DNA of 64,000 nucleotides, taken from Simmondsia chinensis. Its lineage: Eukaryota > Streptophyta > Magnoliopsida > Caryophyllales > Simmondsiaceae. The stretch lies in the NCBI GenBank assembly GCA_018398585.1, contig JAGTTD010000007.1, positions 34,996,911 to 35,060,910 on the forward strand. Direction: 5' to 3'. Positions 35,761 to 46,416 of the stretch are shown here, piece after piece (position 1 is the stretch's first letter; the number at the start of each line of letters is the position of its first letter). Below the pieces are notes generated by a model, which was not told the DNA's origin, made no database searches, and was given only the letters and a program-made list of their open reading frames with translations. Made by a program: the position numbers and the translations under genes.

Positions 35761-38167
35761 CACATAAAAAACTCTTTTTAGTTTTTTACAGTACACTTGC
35801 GCTTTACTTGTCTTGTGTTTCCTTAGGAACAACCGTAATGTTTAGCTCCATTTGCATCAAGTGAATACAAGCAAGCACCACTTACGGTGTTAGAAAAGAT
35901 AATCTCTTCTGCCATAGTTTTTTCCCTCACCTCTATGATTAAAACTTGTGCCGTTGTTCGAAGGCTTTAAAGGCCAAGCCTCGCTTGATAATGTTGGTTT
36001 TAGATTGGTAACCAACTTAGTTCACTAGATGAATTCAAACTTGTGATATTGATTTAAGGCTTTAATGGTAAAGCCTTAAGAATAATAGCACTGGTCTCGG
36101 ACTAGCTACTCAAATTTGGTTCTCTACACCTAATTCTTATTATGTTTGAACTCGTATGTGTTATCTTGAGTCAAGGGTGCTAGGCATAGACCGGATTGGC
36201 TCGAGCTTAAGATAGGTTGCCAAACTCTTGAGCTTATCTCCATCTCAGTTCTCATTGTTTGATATGTAATGTATTTGAGGGTGCTTTTACGCCACTCTAT
36301 CGTAATTATTGATTGGGTTGAGTCCATATCCTCTAATTTTCTTGGCCCTTATATACAAAAAACTGTAAGAATATATAGGTATCCTTTAATTGGAGCATTG
36401 GTTGAATCCACACAAGAAATTAGCAAACTAAAGTCATATTCACGAAAAATATTGACACGCGTCAAGCGTGATTGGTAGAGGATAATCACATGTCATTCGA
36501 ACTTGATTTACGCCCAAGTCATGGTAAATCCATGCATAAGTTTATTTCATTAAAACTTAAGACAACCACACAAACAAAAACAAGCAAACCAAACCTTTTG
36601 GCCAGCGCATTTGGAGAAAAAAATCATAAATGGAAAACAACCGCCCATGAGGGTCAACCAATTGAGGAATAGGCTCCACTAGAGCCAAATCCCGAGCATC
36701 TACTTGAACAAAAGTCAGAGCCTCTCGAGAGGCAAAAAGTAGTCACAACTACATTTTCAATAGCAGTGATAACGAAAATATCCTTAAGCATGAGCGAATT
36801 TTTATGGCTATTCTCAATAGAGTTTGGTAATATAAAATGAAAAAGTGCATTAGTAATTTCACTGAAAGGCAACACCGAGACATGACATACCTTGATGGGC
36901 TAGCACGAAAGCATAACCATCTCGAGAGGCGCTGTAAACGCTATGCGATCAATGAAAGAAAAGGTGCACATAGTGGAAAAAACGATCATGGCCCATAAGT
37001 GCATGACCCCGGCCCCAAAGGCAAGCATCATAGCTAAGGATATAGCAGAAGAAATTGCAACGAGGACTGAGCCCATTCATTTGAGGTAGATCGATGTTCA
37101 AAATGGATTTTTTCAGTCAGTAATAGAGGACGTTAGACATGTGAGTTCGATCTTTCCTTTGGTCAACAGTGAACCATCAAGTGGACGCTCCTAAGTAGCC
37201 TCCATGAGGATAGGGTAACCAATTGCTGCTCAGTTCAAGATACTTGAGAACCCGAGAGCCAACAATAAGGGGCTACGTAGTGGCTTGAGAGTAACAACTC
37301 CCACTATTGTCCAGAACTTGGGTACTAGGGGCCACTTGCTCGTCTCTAGCTCAACCATGTTTCCTATAAGGAATCTGAACATATCCCACAACACGAACTG
37401 GTCTATTGAACTGGGGGTGAATAAATACCAACCAAGGGATTGACCCCGTAACAAACTCGAACCTCGCTGTGTACCCTACCCACCCCCAAACGTGAGGTCT
37501 TGAATCGAAGCTCCTGTCCGTTCTCCCCTTGTGTTTGAGACCCTTATTAAATGAGCTAAATGTGTCAATCCAAATTCAACCAATTCTAAAAACCTTAACG
37601 CAGATCTACTGTTTTTACGTCGTGTTGTCACCGTCATGGTTATTAAAATCCCGATTCGAATCATAAAATCTTACTATTCCACAATTGCCAACCGATCTAA
37701 ATCATAAGTAGAATCTTAATTTTGTAGAATCTTACGATTCATTGATAATACATGAAATTAACGGATAGAATCTTAATACGATTTTACAATTCCACAAATC
37801 CGACCTTGATTTTACCAACGTATACAAATAAAAATTTAAAATGTACAAAAATTAAGCATACATTATAAACGAACTTACTTTATTAGTTTGAGGTAAAATA
37901 AAGTTAATTAAACATTATATACATTCAAGAAAATTAAATTAAGTTTAATTTTATATTTTAACCTTAATATAAAATTCAATAAGCAATATCTATCTTAAAA
38001 AATTCACATGATTATTGTAGCATAAAATGGCATATCTATGTTGCATGATAATATCTTTATCATATATGATTATATTTTTATATAGATCCATATAAGTCAA
38101 GGTTTTATTAATAATTTTTTAAATTATATAACTAATATTAATACAAAAAATAATTATAATATACATT
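35761..38167. other. Spacer without recognised gene
   Basis: 36480-37480 is less AT-rich and may be an old retroelement body, but no domain was recognised on either strand. 37640-38165 is AT-rich with repeated AATCTTA motifs. Confidence 0.4.
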
Positions 38168-38180
38168 TAGTAAAATCTTA

Positions 38181-38648
38181 CGGTGATTCTACTAATGCAT
38201 CGAATCCTATTAGAACTCCGAAGTTAAGCGTGCTTGAGCGAGAGTAGTACTAGGATAGGTAACCTCCTGGGAAGTCCCCATATTGTCAACCCTATAAGGT
38301 TGGAGGTCCTTGGAAACAGCCTCTCAATAAGGTTACACCCTGAAGGGGTAAGGCTACATACATCCAACCCTCAGACCCCGCTTAGTGTTACATGTACTTA
38401 GCATAATAGAGTGCAATTAGTGGAATTAAGTGTGTGAAAGTATAAATAAGGGTGTAAGTGTCTCATTTGAAGCATTGAATAAAAAGTAAACTCCCTCTCA
38501 TCTTAATTCTACTTCTCATCCCCTTCTTCTATTTCTTTCTCTCACCTAACTCTAACTCCTCTAAACCCTAACCCTAGGGTCGTTACACCAATTCGGTGTA
38601 ACACTTAGGTGGGAGCATTTAAGGCACTGGATCTGCTGCTGTTGTTGT
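38181..38648 (+). mobile_element. 5S-SINE, subfamily B, split by a solo LTR
   Basis: Head and most of the tail lie at 38181-38385. The tail resumes at 38609 (GTGGGAGCATTTAAGGCACT) and ends in a GCTGTTGTTGTT repeat. The likely target duplication is TAGTAAAATCTTA (38168-38180) and TAGTAGAATATTA (38649-38661), 11 of 13. The interruption is the 218-bp LTR at 38386-38603. Confidence 0.87.
38386..38603 (+). mobile_element. 218-bp solo LTR (Gypsy family as at 23.9 kb)
   Basis: It starts TGTTACATGTACTTAG and ends ACACCAATTCGGTGTAACA, between 5-bp direct repeats CTTAG (38381-38385 and 38604-38608). TG...CA ends and a 5-bp duplication identify a solo LTR. A TATA box (TATAAATA) is at 38441-38448. The 3' half (TCTAACTC...AACCCTAACCCTA...GTCGTTACACC) matches the LTR at 23938-24149, where a PBS and gag start follow, which ties it to that Gypsy family. 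Confidence 0.88.
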
Positions 38649-39112
38649 TAGTAGAATATTATTATTCTCGATTCGATTCTAAGATTCTAATTCTGAAAGC
38701 CCCTACCAATTCTAAATAGAATCCCAATTTTAACAATTTTAGTCACTAGATTCATATCGTGTTAAATTTTAACAGCGGAAGTTTGGGAGTTAGGTAAAGA
38801 AGACTAGACACCACTCGACCAAGCCACCAATTAATGTTTAAATAAATATGAAAGTGCACCTTATTTTTATGACATTTTTGGCAAACAAACAATAAAGATA
38901 AAATCCTAAATATAAATTGTGCTCAAAAAAAAAAAAAATACTAAATATAAAAAATGAAAAACACTTACTTCATTAGCATATACTTTGATGTAGACTTTGT
39001 AGGGGTTGTACGTGTCGAACCACTATTTATAGTGGACCTATACTCTACCACGTTCCCCATGCTTCAAAACAGTAACGGTAAATTACATATTAGTATTCCA
39101 AGATTTGGTGTA

Positions 39113-39374
39113 GGGTTTATCTATCAGACATTAATGCATCGGATCCCATTAGAACTTCGAAATTAAGCGTGCTTGGACGAGAGTAGCACCAAGACGGATG
39201 ACCTTCTAAAAAGTCCTCTCGTGTTGCCAACTCTATAAGGTTGGGGGTCCTCGGAAATAGCCTCTCGGCAAGGTTACACCCTGAAGGGGTAAAGCTGCGT
39301 ACTTCCACCCCCCTCGCAGTCCCCGCTTATGTGGGAGCCCTTGAGACACTGGGTCTGTTGTTGTTGTTGCTGCT
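39113..39374 (+). mobile_element. 5S-SINE, subfamily B
   Basis: The target duplication GTATTCCAAGATTTGGTGTA (39093-39112) recurs as GTATCCTAAGATTTGATGTA (39375-39394), 17 of 20. The head starts GGGTTTATCTATCAGACATT and carries TAATGCATCGGATCCC. The junction CTCGTGTTGCCAACTC is present, and it ends in (TTG)n. Confidence 0.9.
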
Positions 39375-39394
39375 GTATCCTAAGATTTGATGTA

Positions 39395-40613
39395 ATAATT
39401 TTTTAATTCATAAATTTTACAAAATAAAAACAAAGTGCCGGAAAGACAAAAAGATATTTATACTCTTATTCAAAACGTCGTTGTTCTTTCAAATTTAGTA
39501 CTTTTCTTGAATTTCTTTAACTTTACATGTCCGCTTTTGGTCGGAATGTTGATGTCATACGCATGAAACTGGACTAAAAAATAATTACACTAAAACTTGT
39601 GACTAATAAATTCTCTGACAAAGTTTCTGTACAAAAAAACTATTATGTCAAATCTCAACGTTGTAGTATGTAATTTAACCAAAGAATAACATTATAGGTT
39701 TTTGGGTAAATTATATACTAGTATTATGAGATTTGGTGTATTAATTATTGAGTTCATAATTTTTATGAAATAATATTTTAGTCTTAAAGCTACATATATT
39801 TAATAAAACAGTCCAAACAACAGTGTGTAAAAGTGCAAAATAGGCCTTTTACCCGACCTTTTTTCATTAGTAGTGTCACAACATTATGGTTCATGTGCAG
39901 AATGAGAGGTATAGCAAGGGGATGATGAGTTTACCAACAAATAAAGACAAGCTTTACATCTTTCCAAACTGTCATTTGGACTAATTCATTAAATATAGGT
40001 AAAACTTTGGATCAAAATATTATTTCACAAATTTGTGGACTAAAATATTAATACATTAATCCTTACGGTACTAATGTGTAATTTATACTAATTTTTTTAT
40101 AATTAGTGAGAGAATTCGTAATAAAAAGTCGGCACACTCATTAAAGGCATAGCTAGAGAAAACCTACAAAAATGGGAAAGAGAATGCAACATAACATAAA
40201 GGAATAAGACACCTCCAAAACCGAAAGCTAAATACAACAGCTAGGCTCTCTTAGGAAAACAATTGTTGCAGACTACCTTCCAAAGCTACACTGCCTAACT
40301 TCAATATTGATGTGCAATTTTATTTCGGGATGTACACTTCTTCTTGTTTCGTTTTTCATTCTGTATGCATTTAATATTTATTACAGATTTTTTCTTCCCT
40401 CTTAATTATCAAAAAATATACAACACAACTAATCACCTAAGGCATCGGCTGAGACCTAGGCCAACTTCTGATGCACTCGATGTTTCTTACAATGTCATCC
40501 GGTGTATATATTCTAAGGCTATTTACGGTATTGATTCATGCAAAGTTGTGCTAATCTAATCCTTACTTTTGATTGTGTCAATGGAATTTTTACATGTTGT
40601 ACATAGTGAAAGT

Positions 40614-40656
<43 letters not shown>

Positions 40657-41360
40657 ATAATTAGTGATAAAGTCGTAATACAACAAGCACCTCATATAAA
40701 TAAGGCATGATTCAACCAGTACCAAAACGGGCAACAAAACAAAGACAAGAAAAAAAATACAACTGACCAGGAAAACATGATTACAGGACAAAACATAGGC
40801 AAATAGCCAATAGAGACTATATGACCACCACTAGACAGTATGGACCAAGAAAAGAAAAAGATCCAGTGTACTGAAACTCAAGCTAAGGTTTACAGGAAAA
40901 CAGATCGACCAATACTCTAATTCGAGGCAATGCTAAATTAATGCTAAATTCTTGACGTAATTTTTAACAAATCGGTCATGTTAGATTAAGTAACCTAATA
41001 AAACCTCATTCATTTCTCCATTGAAAATTCCGCTGCTAACCTGGCATCAATTTTTTCGTAAGACCATAGACACAATATAAATTATACAAGGATTAAGATC
41101 AATTAATTAAAAGTATAAGGATTAAACTGACATTATTGAACAAAAAGTACGAGGACTTGAAACGTAAATAACCTGTAAAATTATATGCAATAGAAAATTA
41201 TTGACTCATAAAATTAATTAATTTAATATTATGTTCAGAATTTGATTGCTTTCTATTATATTATAAAATAAAAATATTTTATATCCAATTTAGATTATTT
41301 TTACTTTAACACACTCCAAAAGCTGCGGAAAAGCCACCGTAGTATGCTGCTCCATTTAAT
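39395..41360. other. Spacer without recognised gene
   Basis: AT-rich, non-coding. It contains the 41-bp C homopolymer at 40615-40655. Confidence 0.45.
40615..40655. repeat. Poly-C tract (41 bp)
   Basis: An uninterrupted run of C. On the opposite strand this is poly-G, able in principle to form G-quadruplex. An assembly or base-calling artefact is possible. Confidence 0.85.
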
Positions 41361-41361
41361 T

Positions 41362-42222
41362 TTAATACTTTAGATACTCTAAAGTATGAGTATTAATTTA
41401 TTACTTAGATATCCTAAAATTTTTATTAAAATATAAAATTATTTCTGAGTTTTCACCTATCAGCTAAAGCTTTTAGGATAGTTTATTTATTAACATGGTA
41501 TCATAGCCTTGTTAATCAAGAGGTCACGAGTTTGAATCTCGACAGCCCCTGCTGTTAATGTTGAAATAATTTAAGCACAAGGTATAAGGTAGGCATATGC
41601 ATTATCCATGCTTCAAATCCAATTGGCATTTATGTGTGAGGGCATGTTAAAATATAAAATCATTCCTAGACTTTCACCCATTCACTCAAGCTTTTAGGAT
41701 AGTTGGTTTATTGACAGTTTCAACAAATACAATGAAGTATCTTAAGGTTTAAAAATTTTATCATTCAGGTACCCTAAAATTTCACAATTTAGTCAATTAG
41801 ATTACCATTTTTCAAAGTTGGGGAGATTTTTGTTAAAGTTGCTAACATAAAATATAATTATTAACAATATGTAGGCGTTGTTTATAATAATATTTTAGTT
41901 TTTTATCGTAAAACGCTAATATAACGTATTATTTCTCTAATATAAAGATCTACTATGTCATAATTTAGTGAAAATTTTCATAATCTATCAAAGTTTCATT
42001 AATAACATTAATATAAATTATATATATTGTTATAGTCATATACCACAACCATATTTTATGGTGGAAATTGATCGCATTTTGAAAAAATTCACTGTGTTTG
42101 ATAATAGAGTACCTAGGTGATAAAATTTTGAACGCCGAGGATATCTCATTATGTATATTGAAATGCCAAAGTACCTATGTGATAAATGCTTAAACCTTAA
42201 AGTATCCAAGTAATAAATTATT
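41362..42222. mobile_element. MITE family K, copy 5
   Basis: It has subterminal TTTAGATACTCTAAAGTATG on the left and CCTTAAAGTATCCAAGTAAT on the right, with the family core motifs. Positions 41490-41560 (TATCATAGCCTTG...GAGTTTGAATCTCG) look like a tRNA-type box A/B pair and are probably a nested insertion. Confidence 0.5.
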
Positions 42223-42310
42223 GTATAAATCTCATATGCATCCACTCTGTAGCTTAATGGCTAATGCCGGATGAATTTCACAATTTAGCATTCTTCTTAT
42301 GTAAAATCTT

Positions 42311-42815
42311 GGGTTATTTTATTTTAATACCCCAAAATTTTGAAAATAATAAAAAAACCCTAACCGTCTTATTTAATAAAAAGGTCCCTCGTTTTTTGTA
42401 TTATCAATAAAAGGGCCTCCATCCGACGTGATGATATTATTTTTCATCGACAGAGCTAACGTGGCAACTACTTTTTTATTAATGCTACAGTAAAATGATA
42501 AAAGTACCCTTCAATACTCGTATTTTTACTGTATAAGCAAGAAATTTGAGATACTATATTATATAAAAACTATCTATTTTCGTTTAATTTGTTTAAAAAT
42601 ATGGTTATTGAAGAGTATTTTTATTAATTTATCATAACATTAATAAAAAAGCAGTTAGAACGTCCAATCAATCCATGAAAAATGACGTCATCACGTTGGA
42701 AAGGGGCCTTTTCATTAACATGACAAAAACTTAGGAGTTCTTTTATTAACTCAAAAAAGTTTAAAATCCTTTTATTATTTTCAAAAATGTCAAATACTCA
42801 AATATAAATAATCCC
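42311..42815. mobile_element. Foldback DNA transposon with 8-bp target duplication
   Basis: A perfect AAAATCTT lies on both sides (42303-42310 and 42816-42823). The arms are about 190 bp: GGGTTATTTTATTTTAATAC on the left pairs with the reversed right end GGGATTATTTATATTTGAG, and CGACGTGATGATATTATTTT pairs with AAAATGACGTCATCACGTTG. An AT-rich loop separates the arms. There is no transposase; hAT or Mutator type is possible from the duplication length. Confidence 0.7.
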
Positions 42816-43193
42816 AAAATCTTTTATTTTTTTTCCCAACATTATAACCTTTTTCCTCACCAAAATCTGGTGTCATAGATAAAAAATAATAATAATAATT
42901 CAGAGTTTATTCTCACTATACAATAATAAATTATTTAATAAATCTTTCAAATAATCTAACTAGTAAGGTATAAAATTATTTTTGAATCTTCACGTAATAA
43001 CCTAAAGGCCTAATTAGTACTAGATTATTTAATAAAAAAAGGAAAATATTTTAAAATAAGTAATTCAAATTTAAAAAAAAATACCTTTAATCTATTATTT
43101 AAATTACAAAAATATCACCTCCACTTCTACCTCCACCCACTATCAGAGCCAGACTAAAAGGACCAGGGGCATCTACTGAAAGATACTTGAATC

Positions 43194-43410
43194 TCCCTTT
43201 TTTTTTCTTTTTTTTTACTAACGAGGAACACGGCTACTCAATAAACCCCGACAAGTGCAGCAACCCACATGCCACAGAAGCTAGTTAAGTCAAGGATTCC
43301 TCATGAAGAGGTTCAAAGGGAGAATCGAACTCTGAACTTTTTGTTCTAAAGCAACACTATATCCACTCACTTATCTCCTACCACTGAGGCAAGACTCTGG
43401 TGAGTGAATA
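43194..43410 (-). mobile_element. tRNA-derived SINE (minus) with A-rich end
   Basis: The minus strand reads TTGCCTCAGTGGTAGGAG (A box) and, about 50 bp on, CAGAGTTCGATTCTCC (B box), then a body (GAGTAGCCGTGTTCCTCG) and an A-rich end (the T run at 43199-43218 on the plus strand). Box spacing and 3' A tract fit a pol III SINE. The target duplication was not resolved. Confidence 0.6.
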
Positions 43411-44292
43411 TTATTAATTTTTACCACTCATTTTAGTGAGATATAAGATTGCACCCGGTGATTTTTATAAATTATTTCTAATATGAAAGATATATAAGAT
43501 GGTATCAACACGCAAGCACCGAATCCTTGTGTTGCACCCCTATCTAAAAATAATAATTTTTATAAATATAGAAAAATCCATTTTTCAAAAATATAAAAAA
43601 AAATCCTTAATTTTTTTCAAAATATAAAACCCTTATCTAAAAATAAAATCAAACACTTAACCATTTTATTTTGAAGGGCAAAATGGTCAAAAAAAAATTG
43701 TTCGGGGGCAAAGTAAAAAATTTTCAAAAGTGAGAAAGTTTATAGAGTGGTTTTATTTGTAAGAAGAGATTTTCTGTTATTAAAGCAAAAGTTAAAGGGA
43801 TTTTTTGTAATTTATCCTAATATTAAGTACTCATTTTGTTGTGTTTTCTTATGACTTCCCTCGATAAAAGAAAATTCTAAATCTGCCATTGTCTCCACGA
43901 ACAACTTGCCGTGCTACAAACTCCAATGATAGCACGATGGAGGCCTAGGAGGTGGGCGACTATAACAGTGATAACAAGGAAGGCTCGGGATATTTTAAGA
44001 TAAGACACCTAAAATATATATTACTAAATCTCAAGATACCTAAACTTAAAATTTTAAAAAAAATTGAAGCCCCCAAAAATATGGAAGTGTATAATTAACC
44101 TAGCTCAACTAACTTTACTGAAGAAATAGCCTTAGATAAAGTTTAGTAGCGGTTAAAATATGGGTGGGAGAGACAGTTGTCAGGATATAGGAACACACCT
44201 ATGCATGTTTGTTATTGTTATTTTATTATTGCTTGCATGCTTGATATTACTTTATTTGAATCTTGCATATTGCTCCTTTTTCTTTTGGCTTT

Positions 44293-44405
44293 AAGGTTGA
44301 GGAGCCCCTTCAGAAACAGCATTTCAATAGGATAGCACCTTATAGGGGTAAAGTTGATTATATCTTACTTTCTGCACCACGGCGGGAGCCTCAATAAGAC
44401 ACTGT
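44293..44405 (+). mobile_element. Diverged tail-only copy of the SINE/RTE 3' end
   Basis: CAGAAACAGCATTTCAATAG, CACCTTATAGGGGTAAAG, GCGGGAGCCTCAATAAGACA follow the order of the shared tail with many substitutions. No head is visible. It is one of the oldest copies here. Confidence 0.65.
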
Positions 44406-44514
44406 GTACAATAGCAGATACAATACAAAAGCAGGCAGCAACTATAAAGAATCCATCACGAATTACCCAAACAGCACCCACATTCATGCCTTATATGATA
44501 TGTATATGAACTAC

Positions 44515-44659
44515 GATATAGCAAAGTGGTTTGTAACGCAGGGTGCCAACGGGGTGGCCCGGGTTCAATTCCCACTAAGCTCAAAGTGGGCCTCTTTATG
44601 AGGTAATTTAGGGGTATTATCCCCCTCCCCCTGTCCTTACCATCATTTTTTTTTTTTAA
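44515..44659 (+). mobile_element. tRNA-derived SINE, 145 bp, full length
   Basis: A perfect 15-bp target duplication ATGTATATGAACTAC (44500-44514 and 44660-44674) encloses it. TAGCAAAGTGG matches the pol III A-box consensus, and GGGTTCAATTCCC about 43 bp on matches the B box. It ends in a T run (44646-44657), as in some short plant SINEs. It is unrelated to the 5S family. Confidence 0.85.
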
Positions 44660-44886
44660 ATGTATATGAACTACCCTAAAATACATATATTCATAGTTGA
44701 GAGGGTAACCCGCTAACGGGCCCATATATTGATCTCTTTTATACAGACTCGGCTCTCTACTTCCAAATGATACGTGAGTCTAATAACAAATCTCAAGATC
44801 TCCAATCAAACACTAATATGTAAAGCTTTTAGAATCTAAACCTAGTGTAGAGATTTGACAAAGTCGGTCTTGTACTCAAATCAAGG

Positions 44887-44904
44887 ATATATATATATAT
44901 ATAT
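44887..44904. repeat. TA microsatellite at the foldback border
   Basis: A TA run directly left of the GC-rich foldback; a matching run at 45853-45870 is directly right of it. They may be target sequence. Confidence 0.7.
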
Positions 44905-45852
44905 GGTACAATTCTTATGAGAATGGGAGAGGATGAGAGGGGCCAATCTTGGCCATCCATTACAATTGACGGCGGCCCTTATTTTATAAATTAAAAAAAA
45001 AAAATTATTCATCCCCCACCCCACCCCACGCCTTCCTTTTTCTCTCTCTCAACACGCTATCCGCCGCCACCGACCATCACCGCCAGCCGCACCGCCCGCC
45101 ACCCACCGACGGACGCCACTGACCACTGTTGTCCCTTCTTTTCTTCTCTCATCCTCATAAACCTTCACTCCCTGTACCGCCGCCGCCGTCCACCGCTCCT
45201 CCTTTTCTCTCTCTTTCGGTAGCCCTTTCTCTCCCCCAATATCCCTTCAACCCCGCCACCCACCGCCTCACAGCGGTGGGTGGCGGGGGTGAAGGGATAT
45301 TGGGGGAGAGAAAGGGCTACCTGAAGAGAAAGAAAAAAAGCGGCGACGGACAGCGATGGCAGCGGTGGGTGGCAAGGGTTGAAGGTTTATGAGGGGTGAG
45401 AGAGGGGGTATCCGAAGAGAGAAACAAAGGTGGGGCGGCAGTGGTGGTGAACGGCGCTAGCGGTGACTGGTGGAGAGGGTTGGCGGTGGCTGGGACGATG
45501 GCGGTGGGGGCGGCAGAGGCCGGTGGTGAGACGGGAGAGAAAAGACGGGTTGGGGAGAGAAAGGGGAAGGTGAGATGGATAAATTTTTTTTTAATTTATA
45601 AAATAGAGCTAATCTCAACCATCCATTGCAATGGACTGTCAAGATTGGCCTCTTTCACCTTCTCATATGAATTGCGGTCGGCAGAGGCCGATGGTGAGGT
45701 GGAAGAGAAAAGAAGGGTGGGGTGGGGGGAGGGGAAGGGAGAGGTGGGATGGATTTTTTTTTTTTTATAATTTATAAAATAGGGCTAATCTCAACCGTCC
45801 ATTATAATGGACAGCCAAATTAGCCCCTCTCACCTTCTCATATAAATTGTGC
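44905..45852. mobile_element. GC-rich foldback element, family X, copy 1
   Basis: The whole 948 bp is an inverted repeat. The left end GGTACAATTCTTATGAGAAT pairs with the right end ...CTTCTCATATAAATTGTGC. Inner arms (CCATCCATTACAATTGACGG, TTATTTTATAAATT) recur inverted on the right, and a second inner copy of the right arm lies at about 45570-45670. The centre (45219-45320) is a 48-bp near-perfect palindrome with a 6-bp loop. Proline-, glycine- and arginine-rich open frames here are composition effects. Long arms and TA-run flanks suggest a Mutator-like or foldback transposon. Confidence 0.6.
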
Positions 45853-45870
45853 TATATATATATATATATG

Positions 45871-46350
45871 AGATAATGAAAGTAAGGTGAGAAAATTAAA
45901 ATTACACTGTTAGATTTAAGTTAGATTGATCAATAATTTTAATTATAATCTACTTTATTGGCCACATTAATAAGAGAATAAAATTACCCTCCCATGCCCC
46001 TCTTCTCTACCCCACATACCCCCTCCACAACCAAATTACCGACCCCCCCCCCCCCCCCCCCCCCGGTATATCCCTTTCTGTCTCTCACACACCCTCCCTT
46101 CCCATCTCATCGTCGACAAACCCTATCACCGGCAGCCAGCCAGCCAACCACGGAGAAGGGGGTATGTGGAGAGAGAGAGGCAGCCTCAGCGGCGGCGGCA
46201 GCACGGTGGGCGAGGGGTATGTGAGGGGAAAGAACCGGGGTATAGGAGGGAAATTTTTTTTTTTTTTAATGCCCAAGAAATCTTGACCCTCTATTACAAT
46301 TTTATTTAAGATCCAACAGTATAGTTTTAATTTTTTCAATTTCTCGTATG
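45871..46350. mobile_element. Foldback element, family Y
   Basis: The left arm AAAATTAAAATTACACTGTT pairs with right-arm AACAGTATAGTTTTAATTTT. The ends are near GAGATAATGAAAG and TTTCTCGTATG. The core is GC-rich with CAGCCAGCCAGCC and GGCGGCGGCAG, and has a 22-bp C run (46043-46064). It is adjacent to the family X copies with no spacer. Confidence 0.5.
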
Positions 46351-46416
46351 AAAAGGTGAGAGGGATATATCTTGGTTGTCCATTACAATAGACAATCAAG
46401 ATTAGCACCTTTTTTA

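Noticed and set aside
38564..38577. Interstitial telomere repeat
   Set aside because: There are only two CCCTAA-type units, inside an LTR. This is a telo-box-like motif, not telomeric DNA.
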